Positions 26,323 to 35,621 of a stretch of DNA of 64,000 bases are shown here, piece after piece (position 1 is the stretch's first letter; each line of letters opens with the position of its first letter). Location: positions 168,824-232,823 of the forward strand of contig JAVVQG010000006.1 in assembly GCA_036655355.1 (NCBI GenBank). The letters run 5' to 3'. The notes beneath the pieces are model-generated. The model was not told the DNA's origin and did not search any database. It worked only from the letters and a program-made list of their open reading frames with translations. Made by a program: the position numbers and the translations under genes. The stretch comes from JAUNSR01 sp036655355. Lineage in GTDB: Bacteria > Bacteroidota > Bacteroidia > Bacteroidales > JAUNSR01.

Positions 26323-28617
26323 ATGCATAAAAGGTATTGTTTTTTACTTATTTTACTATTTTCAATTACTGTCAATTCTCAAAATAGTATCAAGGGAATC
26401 GTTAAACGGCAAGATAACAATCCGCTTTCGGGTGCTACAATCATTCTTCGTTCGCTTCAAGATACAATTAACTACACAGGGTGCATGTCAGATAAAACAG
26501 GAGTCTTTGAAATTAAAGATATGTTATCCGGTAATTATAAACTTGAAGTGTCTTATGTTGGCTATACAACATATGCGAAAGAGATAAATCTTACGAAATC
26601 TACAAATCTTGGAGTAATCCAGTTAGATGAAAATATACAAGCATTGGACGATATCACTGTTCAAGGCGAGAGGAAAATAGAGAAATCTGATAAAACGATA
26701 TTGATTCCTACTTCCTTAGAAAAGAAGCATTCTGCTAATAGCTTTGAACTTCTGAATATAATGCAAATACCCGAACTTGATATATTGCCACAAATAAACA
26801 AGATAACAACACAAAGTGGTTCAGAAATAGTCATATGTATTAACGGTATGGAAGTACTTTCTGAAGATATAGCTACACTTAGATCCGAAAATATACAAAG
26901 CATTGAATATATACGTAACCCTGAGGGTAAATATGCTGGAAAAGGGGGAGTAATTAACTTTATTACTGTGCAGCTAGATTTTGGGGGGAATGTTTATCTT
27001 TCAGCTGGTCAAGGATTTGTTTATAAGTATGGAGATTATATTGCTTTCACAGACTTTACGAAAAATAAGATGACAATATCGTTGACTGCATCTGGAGATT
27101 GGTCACGAGATCATAGTTATTCTGAAGGAAACGAATTTTTTACGTTCGACGACAAAAGTGTACTTTCTCGTAATTTCTCTGGATTTTCGTCATTTCGTAG
27201 AACTAACAATCAGGCGGGAAAGTTCAAACTCACATCTACCGGTAAGAATTATCGATTTAATACTCATATTATATTAAACAGTCAGTCTGTACCAAATATG
27301 AGAATGAAAGATCATATTGAATATTGGGGTAAATACAATAATGAAGCGCAGAGAGAAATATTTTCAGAGAGTAAAAATTTCATCCCTACAATTTATGCTA
27401 ATTATACATTATGGCTTCCTAGTGATCAGACTCTCGATTTAACAGGAACTGCGTCCTATAGTAACAATAGATATTTAGGGAAATATAATGAAACGGGGCA
27501 TAAACTTATAGAATCCCAGGTAAATGAAAAGATTTATTCAACAAAAGGTAGAATTCAATATTATAAGACAACAAAAAATAAATTTGCATTATCTGCTTCG
27601 TTAGCAAATGATTACAGTAGATTTAAGGATGTATATGCTGGTACATCTTCAGGATATCAATCTCTTACTACCATTTTAAGTTCTGCACAGTTACAGCTAA
27701 GCCGTTCTAAGAAAAATTATTATTATTATGTCTCGGGTGGATTCTCTAATTCGGCAGTGAGTCTTAATGATAAACATTATAATTATAATAATCCACTTTT
27801 TTTCTATGGTATTAATTATACCTTTAATCAAAAGCATGCACTCTCTTTGAATGGATTTTATACACATACCTTGTTTAATCCTTCAAATAAAAACTCAATG
27901 ATTATCCCTATTTCTTTTTTTGAGTCAATAAAGGGAAATCCCGAAATAACTCCTCTAAATGTTCTGAGTAATACATTATCCTATAACGGGCAATTTGGGA
28001 GCTTTATGATCAATGCATCCTATAATAATTATATCTATTTCGATAACATCGTTCATTCATTTTTCGCTGACAATAATATAATTTTCAACACATCGGTTAA
28101 TGATGGTACATTCTATGGAAATATGTTTACTGCTACAATAGCATACAATGCTTTTGAGAATAGATTCCGACTCAGTGCTTCAGCTATTGAAGAATATAAT
28201 ATGATGCGAGGTAATCAATATAATTTGTCTAGAAATATAATAAGGCTTAGATTATCAGCGACATATCTTTTGGGTGATTGGATGATGAAGCTGAATTATC
28301 ATACTCCATATACCACTCTTGATATTAGAGAACCATATATGATTCATCGTAGCCCTCTTTATGAGATTCAACTTAGATGGAATCATAATTCTTGGTCAAT
28401 AGAAACATTTGTAAGAAATCCATTTAATCGTTACGATAGAAACCATATCACAATGGACTACGGTTGCTACAATAAGAGTATATTCAATTTTAATGAGAAT
28501 AATGGATTTAATATTAATCTAAAAGTAATTTACAGCTTTGGATATGGGAAAAAGTCAGAAAGAAGCGATATATCTATTGAGAGAACGAATCAGAGTGCTA
28601 TTTTAAGGAGCTATTAA
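26323..28617 (+). CDS. outer-membrane beta-barrel protein, CarboxypepD_reg + receptor fold
   Basis: 764 residues from the ATG at 26323, chosen because MHKRYCFLLILLFSITVNSQ is a compact signal peptide; an in-frame ATG at 26278 would lengthen the n-region by 15. A CarboxypepD_reg domain follows (SIKGIVKRQDNNPLSGATII), then a plug-like region (about 95-215, with YIRNPEGKYAGKGGVINF) and a long Tyr/Asn-rich barrel. It is a paralogue in architecture of the protein at 20413. The C-terminal 25 residues past IYSFGYGKK look disordered. Substrate unknown; the neighbour is the membrane-anchored regulator, suggesting a regulator/receptor pair. Confidence 0.82.
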   Translation: MHKRYCFLLILLFSITVNSQNSIKGIVKRQDNNPLSGATIILRSLQDTINYTGCMSDKTGVFEIKDMLSGNYKLEVSYVGYTTYAKEINLTKSTNLGVIQLDENIQALDDITVQGERKIEKSDKTILIPTSLEKKHSANSFELLNIMQIPELDILPQINKITTQSGSEIVICINGMEVLSEDIATLRSENIQSIEYIRNPEGKYAGKGGVINFITVQLDFGGNVYLSAGQGFVYKYGDYIAFTDFTKNKMTISLTASGDWSRDHSYSEGNEFFTFDDKSVLSRNFSGFSSFRRTNNQAGKFKLTSTGKNYRFNTHIILNSQSVPNMRMKDHIEYWGKYNNEAQREIFSESKNFIPTIYANYTLWLPSDQTLDLTGTASYSNNRYLGKYNETGHKLIESQVNEKIYSTKGRIQYYKTTKNKFALSASLANDYSRFKDVYAGTSSGYQSLTTILSSAQLQLSRSKKNYYYYVSGGFSNSAVSLNDKHYNYNNPLFFYGINYTFNQKHALSLNGFYTHTLFNPSNKNSMIIPISFFESIKGNPEITPLNVLSNTLSYNGQFGSFMINASYNNYIYFDNIVHSFFADNNIIFNTSVNDGTFYGNMFTATIAYNAFENRFRLSASAIEEYNMMRGNQYNLSRNIIRLRLSATYLLGDWMMKLNYHTPYTTLDIREPYMIHRSPLYEIQLRWNHNSWSIETFVRNPFNRYDRNHITMDYGCYNKSIFNFNENNGFNINLKVIYSFGYGKKSERSDISIERTNQSAILRSY

Positions 28618-28893
28618 TAGCTATTTTATGGAGGATCTTAGATTCAACTTAGGCTATTACGTTGCTATTTTGATAATTTCACCCTTCAAAATTGCATAAT
28701 GAGTAATTAGCGTATATAAAAGTGGACTTGCAAACTTTTATTGGAGAAAAGTTAAACAGAATTTGTTTTTCTATGATTTTGAGACTCTAAATAAACTTTG
28801 TGATCAGATAGTTCCATAACACTGAGTATGATAATCATTTTACTACAATAGTAATGACCAGTTCGGCACTAGGCATTCCTATTATTGGGAAAT
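28618..28893. other. AT-rich gap, nothing recognised
   Basis: About 275 bp between the barrel gene and the ATPase pseudogene. No hairpin with T-tract, no TAnnTTTG with spacing, and no open frame above about 25 codons that looks like a protein. Confidence 0.5.
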
Positions 28894-29290
28894 TTAAATA
28901 TTACCTGCCATTCTTTTCTTCTTTAATAAAGGAATAGTCGAGAGAGTCCAAAATAAAATTCTCGTTTCGAGAAGAGATGAAGAGCTATCGGTTGCAACTA
29001 GTTGAATATATTCTATCTAGTCGGTAGTTAGTTTTAGCCGAAGCCGAAGATCATCTATTCGTTGCGCTTCGTCAATCACGATATATTTCTTATTTCCGAA
29101 AAGAGCCATTAATCTAGTCGCGGAAATATTTGAAAATATTATTTGAACATCTTGTTTTCGCCCATTCAGCCATAAAACGTCATCATTGTTAGGAAACTGA
29201 TTCTTTAATAAAGTGGTTTTGTCGGTTTCTCTTGCACCCATTAATATGATTGCCTTCCTTTATCAAACTTTTCCGAAATTGTATTCTTAG
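28894..29290 (-). pseudogene. AAA ATPase (DUF4143-type) remnant
   Basis: Minus-strand fragment of the N-terminal ATPase domain of the ATPase/DUF4143 family. KAIILMGARETDKTTLL corresponds to the usual Walker A segment (GARQVGKTT) with the Gly before Lys lost; YIVIDEAQRI is an intact Walker B; then LKLTTD, an in-frame TAG (29017-29019), and IEYIQLVATDSSSSL, which continues the family pattern in the same frame. Everything C-terminal (about 250 residues) is gone and the N-terminus has stops. Not functional. Confidence 0.75.
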
Positions 29291-29323
29291 TAGTCATTAA
29301 TTATTGATCGTTTTTCAATAATA

Positions 29324-29357
29324 AACCCCGAAAGGTTTTTGTTTAACTTTCGGGGTT
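29324..29357 (-). terminator. terminator after DUF3472 gene
   Basis: Perfect 11-bp stem aaccccgaaag / ctttcggggtt with a 12-nt loop, 47 nt past the stop of the minus-strand gene, followed on that strand by tttatta. Confidence 0.75.
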
Positions 29358-29403
29358 CACTTTATTTCTTTTTGGGATACGCTTTTTCTACATCCCTATC
29401 TGA

Positions 29404-30720
29404 TCAGATTCCGTCGGGTAATGAAACGTCGGTTCCCGGTTTCTTGCCGCTGACCTTACGTTCGAATTTGGTCCCTGATGGTGTGTTCTCATTGAAGAAA
29501 CCGCAGTTCTGTAGGAAGAAATACTCTTTTTCACTGCCGCCGGTATAATCCATGCGTACTTTGGCATTTCCAGTCGCATCGCAGGTAAAGCGTCCGTCGG
29601 TCAACTCAATCCATTCCCCTTTGCTTGTTCGTGCCCATTGATTCCCAAAGAGTACTTTACGGGTGATCCATCCTTGTGTGGGACTGAAATTTTCGAGGAA
29701 GGAGTGTGCGCCCCGGTACCAAGTATTGGTTTTCGGACGGCGAAAGGATGCGATAAGTCGCCATCTGCCTTCATCCGTAGCATAAAACCAAGCGGTGTAA
29801 TCGGTATTTCCTTTTCCGTCTGGTGTGACTTTCGTGAGGAAACGATACGTATTTCCCGCTTTCCAGGGGTAAATGAGGTAGCTTTGACCGCCGGAACCTT
29901 CATTTCCGAACTCTCCGATGTGCACGCCTTCTCCACGCTGAGTATTCACGATCCGGTCTGATTCGGGAATTAGTTTGGGGTCTTGTGTATCAAATGGGCT
30001 CCATACGGAGAACAGCACACGGCGTTCGGTTTCTGAATTCACCTGAATGCCGCAATAACCTTCGCCAAATCCGTTGGCCATATAGTAAGAGCCAATTACG
30101 TCATTTCCTTTCGGCACGGTCACCTCGTTGTAAAAGTATGCAATCTCCTCTTTCGGAAGCGCATATCCCATGTGTACGGATGGTCCGCGCATCCCCCAAT
30201 AGGGCTCAAAATCATGCACATAATGTAGCGGTTCGGCCGCTGCAGATCCTTCGAGACACAGTCCGCTGATGGATCCGAATTCACCTTTGCTTTTTTTGTC
30301 TCCGCTGATATCCACTTTAACATATCCGGGTTCTTTGATTCGGAGCGTACCTATTGCAACCTCCTGTTCTTCATTCGGAAGTTTGACACGGAATTTTTTG
30401 CCCAGACAGCTGACCTGGATGACAGCTCCCGGTGTAGCCGCTTTCCCTTTAACCGCTAATTTGAGTTCTCCGGTTTTCGATACTTTGAAATAAGTGGAAT
30501 AAACAGTTTCCGGATTGCTCCAATTCTGGATCTTTCCTCGCCGAATCGGTTCATTACCACCCGTCAGGTAGGTATTGCCGTTGACAGGAACGAATAAAGC
30601 GGAAGTTTCGGGTTTTGCCTGCGTGCTTGCTTCGTGCCACGAAGGGTTGCCGGTTGAAGCGTAATTCGCAAGGGTTGAAAGGGATAAAAACGGAATCAGA
30701 AATAGTAGCTTGGTTTGCAT
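29404..30720 (-). CDS. DUF5077 + DUF3472 exported protein
   Basis: 438 residues with a signal peptide (MQTKLLFLIPFLSLSTLANY). The N-terminal beta-sandwich-like part (about 45-155, VPVNGNTYLTGGNEPIRRGK) matches DUF5077; the rest (about 165-420; PSVHMGYALP, NEVTVPKGNDVIGSYYMANG, YPWKAGNTYRFL) matches DUF3472. Such proteins are common in Bacteroidetes, often near carbohydrate-active genes, and a glycan-binding or glycan-acting role has been suggested by context only. It is a single gene with its own terminator. Confidence 0.8.
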   Translation of the reverse strand: MQTKLLFLIPFLSLSTLANYASTGNPSWHEASTQAKPETSALFVPVNGNTYLTGGNEPIRRGKIQNWSNPETVYSTYFKVSKTGELKLAVKGKAATPGAVIQVSCLGKKFRVKLPNEEQEVAIGTLRIKEPGYVKVDISGDKKSKGEFGSISGLCLEGSAAAEPLHYVHDFEPYWGMRGPSVHMGYALPKEEIAYFYNEVTVPKGNDVIGSYYMANGFGEGYCGIQVNSETERRVLFSVWSPFDTQDPKLIPESDRIVNTQRGEGVHIGEFGNEGSGGQSYLIYPWKAGNTYRFLTKVTPDGKGNTDYTAWFYATDEGRWRLIASFRRPKTNTWYRGAHSFLENFSPTQGWITRKVLFGNQWARTSKGEWIELTDGRFTCDATGNAKVRMDYTGGSEKEYFFLQNCGFFNENTPSGTKFERKVSGKKPGTDVSLPDGI

Positions 30721-30850
30721 GAAAAGGATATTGTTTAAGGTTTAAAAATAGAGAAATGCAAATAAAATAAAAAATGCAACATAAAGTGCTCTTATTCCGA
30801 TAAAAAGGGCGTGAATAGGGTGTCTTTCATTCACTCCGAAAGAAAATGAT

Positions 30851-30858
30851 TATCTTTG
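30851..30858 (+). promoter_or_regulatory. -7 box before RluA-family gene
   Basis: TATCTTTG, 45 nt before the start at 30904, fitting TAnnTTTG. Confidence 0.5.
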
Positions 30859-30903
30859 TTACGCCGCCTGAAATCTCTTTCGGGGCTTGTTTTTTAATGT
30901 AAT

Positions 30904-32523
30904 ATGCTTCTAAGATTTTCACAATCCGTTTCTCATATTCAATTGCCGGAACGTTTTACGTTTCCGTTTCATTATACTCCCCATCCGCTATGTGTGATTG
31001 CATGTGAGGAGATAAAGCAATATATCGCTTCTCAAACTCAATGGGAGGAGGAACTTCGCCTGGGTAAGATGTTCGGTGTGCTGGTAGTTGCCACTCCTTC
31101 GGGGGAGATTGGGTATCTGGCCGCTTTTTCCGGTAATCTGGAGGGAAAGAATCTGCATCCTAATTTTGTACCTCCCGTATATGATTTACTGCATCCCGAG
31201 GGATTTTTTATTCAGGGAGAACAGGAAATATCAGCAATTAATACCCGTGTGTCTCAACTGTTATCAGATTCCGCTTTTCTACAATGCAAAGAGGCTTTAG
31301 AGGAAGCAAAAGCGCTTTCCGTTCAAGAAATAGATGAAGCACGTGAAAAAATGCGTCAGAACCGCCAATCTCGAAAATTGCGCCGTTCTGAGAATCCGGA
31401 TGAGTCCGAGCTGATTGAATTGGCGCGTCAGAGTGTCAACGATAAAAAGCTGTTCAAACAATTGGAGGAGTCATGGAGGAAGCGCATTGCAGATCTGCAG
31501 CAAGAATACGATGCATTCGTTGCGCGGATAGAGGTGCTGAAACAGGAGCGGAAACGTCGCTCGGCGGCTTTGCAACTTCAGATTTTTGATCGCTTTAAGA
31601 TGTTGAATGCAAAAGGGGAGCCGAAAGGGATTCCATCGATCTTTGAGTGTGTTCCGAATAAGATGCCTCCGGCCGGTGCCGGAGAGTGTGCGGGGCCGAA
31701 GTTGTTGCAATATGCTTATCAAAAAGGTTTCAAACCATTGGCGATGGCAGAATTCTGGTGGGGTAACTCCCCGAAATCGGAGATTCGGCGACACGGAAAT
31801 TATTATCCTGCATGTAAAGGTAAATGCGAGCCGATTTTGGGACACATGCTTGTGGGTTTGGAGGTGGATCCGAATCCGTTACTCGAGGATCGTCATCGCG
31901 ATACGGAACTTGAGATCGTTTATGAAGATGCGTACCTTTTGGTTGTGAATAAACCGGAGGAGATGCTTTCCGTACCGGGCAAGTCAGAGAAAGAGTCTGT
32001 ATTCGAACGGGTAACGCGTCTCTATCCGGATGCTACCGGTCCGCTGATCGTGCACCGTTTGGATATGGCTACATCGGGCTTGTTACTGATCGCAAAAAAT
32101 AAAGAGGTGCATAAAGAGTTACAGGCTTTATTTGAGGAACGCTCCATTAAAAAGCGATATACGGCAGTGCTGGAGGGCATTGTTACGGCGGACAAAGGGG
32201 TGATTAACTTGCCTCTGTGTTTGGATCCCCTTGATCGTCCCCGTCAAATTGTAAGCGAGACGTATGGCAAACTTGCGATTACGCGTTTTGAGGTGTTACA
32301 ACGGACCGCTAATCGCACCCGTATCGCCTTTTACCCGCATACGGGACGTACGCATCAGCTTCGCGTACACGCTTCGCATGCGTCGGGTTTGAATTGTCCC
32401 ATCGTAGGGGATGAACTTTATGGGGTGAAGGATACGCGTCTGCATCTGCATGCCGAAATGTTGAAGTTCAAACACCCGGTAACCGGGAAATTTCTGACAA
32501 TAGAGAAAAAGGCGGACTTCTAA
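30904..32523 (+). CDS. RluA-family pseudouridine synthase with long N-terminal extension
   Basis: 539 residues. Residues about 335-539 are an RluA-type synthase: HRLDMATSGLLLIAKN with catalytic Asp387, then RYTAVLEG and HTGRTHQLRVH. The first 330 residues are not found in E. coli RluA: an N-terminal block (1-130), a Lys/Glu-rich coiled coil (about 130-225), and a conserved segment with FECVPNKMPPAGAGECAGPK and a Cys pair (YYPACKGKCEP) just before the catalytic domain. The RNA target (tRNA or rRNA) is not fixed by sequence. Single gene, convergent with the Hsp70 gene 29 nt away. Confidence 0.88.
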   Translation: MLLRFSQSVSHIQLPERFTFPFHYTPHPLCVIACEEIKQYIASQTQWEEELRLGKMFGVLVVATPSGEIGYLAAFSGNLEGKNLHPNFVPPVYDLLHPEGFFIQGEQEISAINTRVSQLLSDSAFLQCKEALEEAKALSVQEIDEAREKMRQNRQSRKLRRSENPDESELIELARQSVNDKKLFKQLEESWRKRIADLQQEYDAFVARIEVLKQERKRRSAALQLQIFDRFKMLNAKGEPKGIPSIFECVPNKMPPAGAGECAGPKLLQYAYQKGFKPLAMAEFWWGNSPKSEIRRHGNYYPACKGKCEPILGHMLVGLEVDPNPLLEDRHRDTELEIVYEDAYLLVVNKPEEMLSVPGKSEKESVFERVTRLYPDATGPLIVHRLDMATSGLLLIAKNKEVHKELQALFEERSIKKRYTAVLEGIVTADKGVINLPLCLDPLDRPRQIVSETYGKLAITRFEVLQRTANRTRIAFYPHTGRTHQLRVHASHASGLNCPIVGDELYGVKDTRLHLHAEMLKFKHPVTGKFLTIEKKADF

Positions 32524-32552
32524 GCAACCTAATTATTACCGGTGGGGGAGGA

Positions 32553-33824
32553 TTATTTCTCTCCACCACTGAGGGATAATCCCTGTGCCACACTGTTGAA
32601 AGTATTTCCCTGTTGAATTTTTCCTTCTCCAAAGATAGAACCGAGCAATTTTTGTACCGGAAGAGCCAGACTGCTTCCGCCGGTAAGAAAGACCGAATCA
32701 ATTTGCGATGCATCGTATCCAACTGTATGGAGTAACTGAAGAATACACCGTTCAATATCGGACATGTGTTTTGTAATCATCTCTTCAAATTCCTCATAAC
32801 GGAAAGTATCATGGATTTCGACAGCCAGTTTATCAAAATTAATTTCTGATTCAGGTTGTTTTGATAGCTCGATTTTCGCCTGTTCAATAATCTTAAAGAG
32901 TGAATACACGTAGTTGTGGTCTATGAGTCGGCGTACATTGTCAATACGCGCATTATTCCCCGAGAAGACATAAAACTTATCCATCATCCGGCGATTCTTG
33001 CTGTTTTTGAGCAAGAAACTTTTTTCCCAGTTTCGTAGATCCCAAAACAGTGTAGTAGGAATGGCTACTTCTTTGTTGTAATCCTTATACATCACGCCAC
33101 GCCCCAGATGCGGTGTGATTTTGTGCCACATGATTTCAGAATCAAACAGGTCTCCTCCGATGTAGACGCCGTCGTGACCAAGGATGTCTTCTTCGCGATT
33201 ACTCAATCCTACTTTCTCGGGAGAAAGATGTATGATTGTGAAGTCTGAAGTACCTCCACCGAAATCGGCTACCAATACATTCTGAGGATGATCCAAGGTG
33301 CTTTCGTAGGCAAATGCAGCTGCGATAGGTTCCAATTGGAGTGTGATATCCCGGAAGCCCGCATTTCTGGCTGCCAGCAGGAGACGATCTACCGCGATCT
33401 TCTCTTTTTGGGGATCTTCAGAGAAAACAGCCGGTCTGCCCAATACGACTTCGGTTATTTCCTTTCCGCAGAATTCTTCAGCTTTCGCTTTCAAATGTGA
33501 TATGATATAGGTCACCAATTGATCTGGCGTTACTTTTCGCCCTCCGATCCAGGTATATAGGAAATTATCTTGCCGTAATAATGTTTTGACGGACTTCAGC
33601 AAACGACCTCGCATCCCTTCTTCTACGTATTTCTCCTGCGCTTCTTTGCCTACAAAACAATCAAAATCATTTCCTTCGGGAAAATAGAGAATGGAATTCG
33701 CCGAATAGGAGAATATCTCCTTGCATGTGGCTTTATCGGTAAGTGAAATAACGGAGTTCGAGGTTCCGAAATCCAATCCGCAACTGATTTGGTTTGAAGT
33801 AGTGCATCCTCTCATATTGTTCAT
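32553..33824 (-). CDS. Hsp70-family protein (YegD-like)
   Basis: 423 residues, about two-thirds of DnaK: the nucleotide-binding domain is present (CGLDFGTSNS at 15-24, VVLGRPAVFSED, VLVADFGGGTSDFTIIHLSP, FLTGGSSLALP) but the usual substrate-binding domain and lid are absent. This matches YegD-type actin-ATPase proteins, whose role is unclear. An ATG three codons later (MRG) is an alternative start. It is 156 nt downstream of the DASS transporter stop on the same strand. Confidence 0.85.
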   Translation of the reverse strand: MNNMRGCTTSNQISCGLDFGTSNSVISLTDKATCKEIFSYSANSILYFPEGNDFDCFVGKEAQEKYVEEGMRGRLLKSVKTLLRQDNFLYTWIGGRKVTPDQLVTYIISHLKAKAEEFCGKEITEVVLGRPAVFSEDPQKEKIAVDRLLLAARNAGFRDITLQLEPIAAAFAYESTLDHPQNVLVADFGGGTSDFTIIHLSPEKVGLSNREEDILGHDGVYIGGDLFDSEIMWHKITPHLGRGVMYKDYNKEVAIPTTLFWDLRNWEKSFLLKNSKNRRMMDKFYVFSGNNARIDNVRRLIDHNYVYSLFKIIEQAKIELSKQPESEINFDKLAVEIHDTFRYEEFEEMITKHMSDIERCILQLLHTVGYDASQIDSVFLTGGSSLALPVQKLLGSIFGEGKIQQGNTFNSVAQGLSLSGGEK

Positions 33825-33980
33825 TCTAATTTTTACTTCATAAATTCGTCCGGCAACTCATCCGCACAAAACAGGACGCGAAGATACAAGAAAAAACAGC
33901 ATAGCGCGATGTCGATAAATAAAAGATACTTCTTTACGTTGCTCTCGAATCTGTCATTTCTACCGTCGTAGACAAAATGA

Positions 33981-35432
33981 TTATTTCGGAAAAGTCAACA
34001 GGTAGCAAACTCCCATCACAACGATCCAGCTGATGAGCGATATGATCGAACCGGCTCGAATCATATCGCTTTGCTTTAAAATTCCCTGACCGTAGACAAT
34101 CGCGTTCGGCGGCGTACCGACCGGCATGGTAAAAGAGAGTGAAGCACCTAAAACCACCGGCATAATTGCTACCTGAGGAGGCAATCCGATTATGCCGCTG
34201 GCAACACCCATTATCGGAATCATGAGTGTTGCTACAGCCATGTTGGGTGCGAATTGAGTAATGACAACGGCAAGAAAGGTGCAGAGTGCGATAAATAAGA
34301 ATGGGCTTTTTATGTCGATTCCCACTAATTCCGAACGGACATATTGATTCAGTCCGGACGTTTCGAAACCGTGAGCCAGGGAGATTCCTCCTCCCACTAA
34401 AAGCAAAACGCCCCAAGGCAGCTCTTTAGCGGAATCCCAATCAAGTAATTTTTCGTTTTTTGATAGACCGGAGGGGATTATGAAAAGTAACACACCTCCG
34501 AAAATTGCGATGGATGTGTCTGAAACGTAACGGTTCAAAGGTGCATTCAATGTGCCGCAGATCATCCAAAGAAATGCGGTGGAGGCAAAGAGTAAGAGTG
34601 TTCTCTTTTCCGGAAGTGTCATCCTTCCCATTTGAGCCAACTCTTTTTTGCAGATTTCCCCTGCTTCCGGGAGCTTGAGCGTGCCTGTGTTGAAAAACAG
34701 GCGGGTAATTATCAACCAACTGATAAAAAGGAGCATCAGTACGATGGGAAGACCGATTTTCAACCAATCAAAGAATGTAATGTCCACTTTGAATAGGGAG
34801 GAGAGCATCCCTGCCATCAACGCATTGGGAGGTGTCCCGATGATGGTGGCCATACCTCCGATTGTGGATCCGACGGCGATTGTATAAAGAATTGATTTGC
34901 TGAAGCGGAACCGTTGCGGGTCGTTTGCCGGATGAGAGGTCTCTTCTGGTTTCTCAGGGTCGGCATTAAGGATCGTTCCAATGAATGCTACACCGATCGG
35001 TGTAATCATCAGCGCAACAGCTCCGTTGCTGATCCACATTGAAAGAAATCCGCATACCAACATAAAGGCAAGAACCATTCCTCTTGGTGAGTTTCCGAAC
35101 CATTTTAATAAGGTATAAGCAAATCGTTTGTGTAAATGCCATTTTTTTAATGCCGCGGCAAAAAGAAAACCTCCAAGCAAGAGGTAGATCATCGGGGCAC
35201 CATAGGATGTAGTCGCTTTTGCAGGTAACATGATGCCTAAAAGGGGCATCAATAAGATGGGTAGTAAAGAGGTGATAGGGAGCGGAAGCGCTTCAGTAAC
35301 CCAAAGTGTAACGACGTAAAAGGTTATTCCAATCATACGCCATGTGGCCGGATTCATGTGAGCGGGAGGCGTCAAAAGGAGAATAAAGAGGAAGCAAAGG
35401 GTGGATATCAGTAAGATGATGTATTTTTTCAT
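33981..35432 (-). CDS. DASS-family anion:Na+ symporter
   Basis: 483 residues, about 12 membrane segments with helical hairpins, of the SLC13/DASS family that imports di- or tricarboxylates or sulfate with sodium. Paired substrate/Na+ motifs are seen: the first around GSTIGGMATIIGTPPNALM (residue 195), the second near LGASLSFTMPVGTPPNAI (residue 440), both with the SNT/TPP-like loop typical of the family. Specificity (succinate, malate, citrate) cannot be told. Apparently a single gene. Confidence 0.92.
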   Translation of the reverse strand: MKKYIILLISTLCFLFILLLTPPAHMNPATWRMIGITFYVVTLWVTEALPLPITSLLPILLMPLLGIMLPAKATTSYGAPMIYLLLGGFLFAAALKKWHLHKRFAYTLLKWFGNSPRGMVLAFMLVCGFLSMWISNGAVALMITPIGVAFIGTILNADPEKPEETSHPANDPQRFRFSKSILYTIAVGSTIGGMATIIGTPPNALMAGMLSSLFKVDITFFDWLKIGLPIVLMLLFISWLIITRLFFNTGTLKLPEAGEICKKELAQMGRMTLPEKRTLLLFASTAFLWMICGTLNAPLNRYVSDTSIAIFGGVLLFIIPSGLSKNEKLLDWDSAKELPWGVLLLVGGGISLAHGFETSGLNQYVRSELVGIDIKSPFLFIALCTFLAVVITQFAPNMAVATLMIPIMGVASGIIGLPPQVAIMPVVLGASLSFTMPVGTPPNAIVYGQGILKQSDMIRAGSIISLISWIVVMGVCYLLTFPK

Positions 35433-35621
35433 GTTTCATATCGGTTGATCTCTTCACTATAAGAAACAAGTTGCTGTATGAATCGGTTCATCGTACGAAT
35501 TTTTCATTTAATTCGGATAGAAAGGAATTCGATATACTGTTTTATTCGTAATTATTTTAAAAAATGTAATTTAGAGGTGTCTATCGCTTCACTGATCCGT
35601 TAACCTTTAAATAACAGGCCG

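Noticed and set aside
20413..28617. SusC/SusD polysaccharide-utilisation locus
   Set aside because: The two barrels have no SusD partner and there are no glycosidases among them.
33934..34416. 160-codon minus-strand open frame at the end of the DASS gene
   Set aside because: Same strand but another frame of the transporter; Cys/His/Arg-rich with no membrane segments, so a shadow of it.
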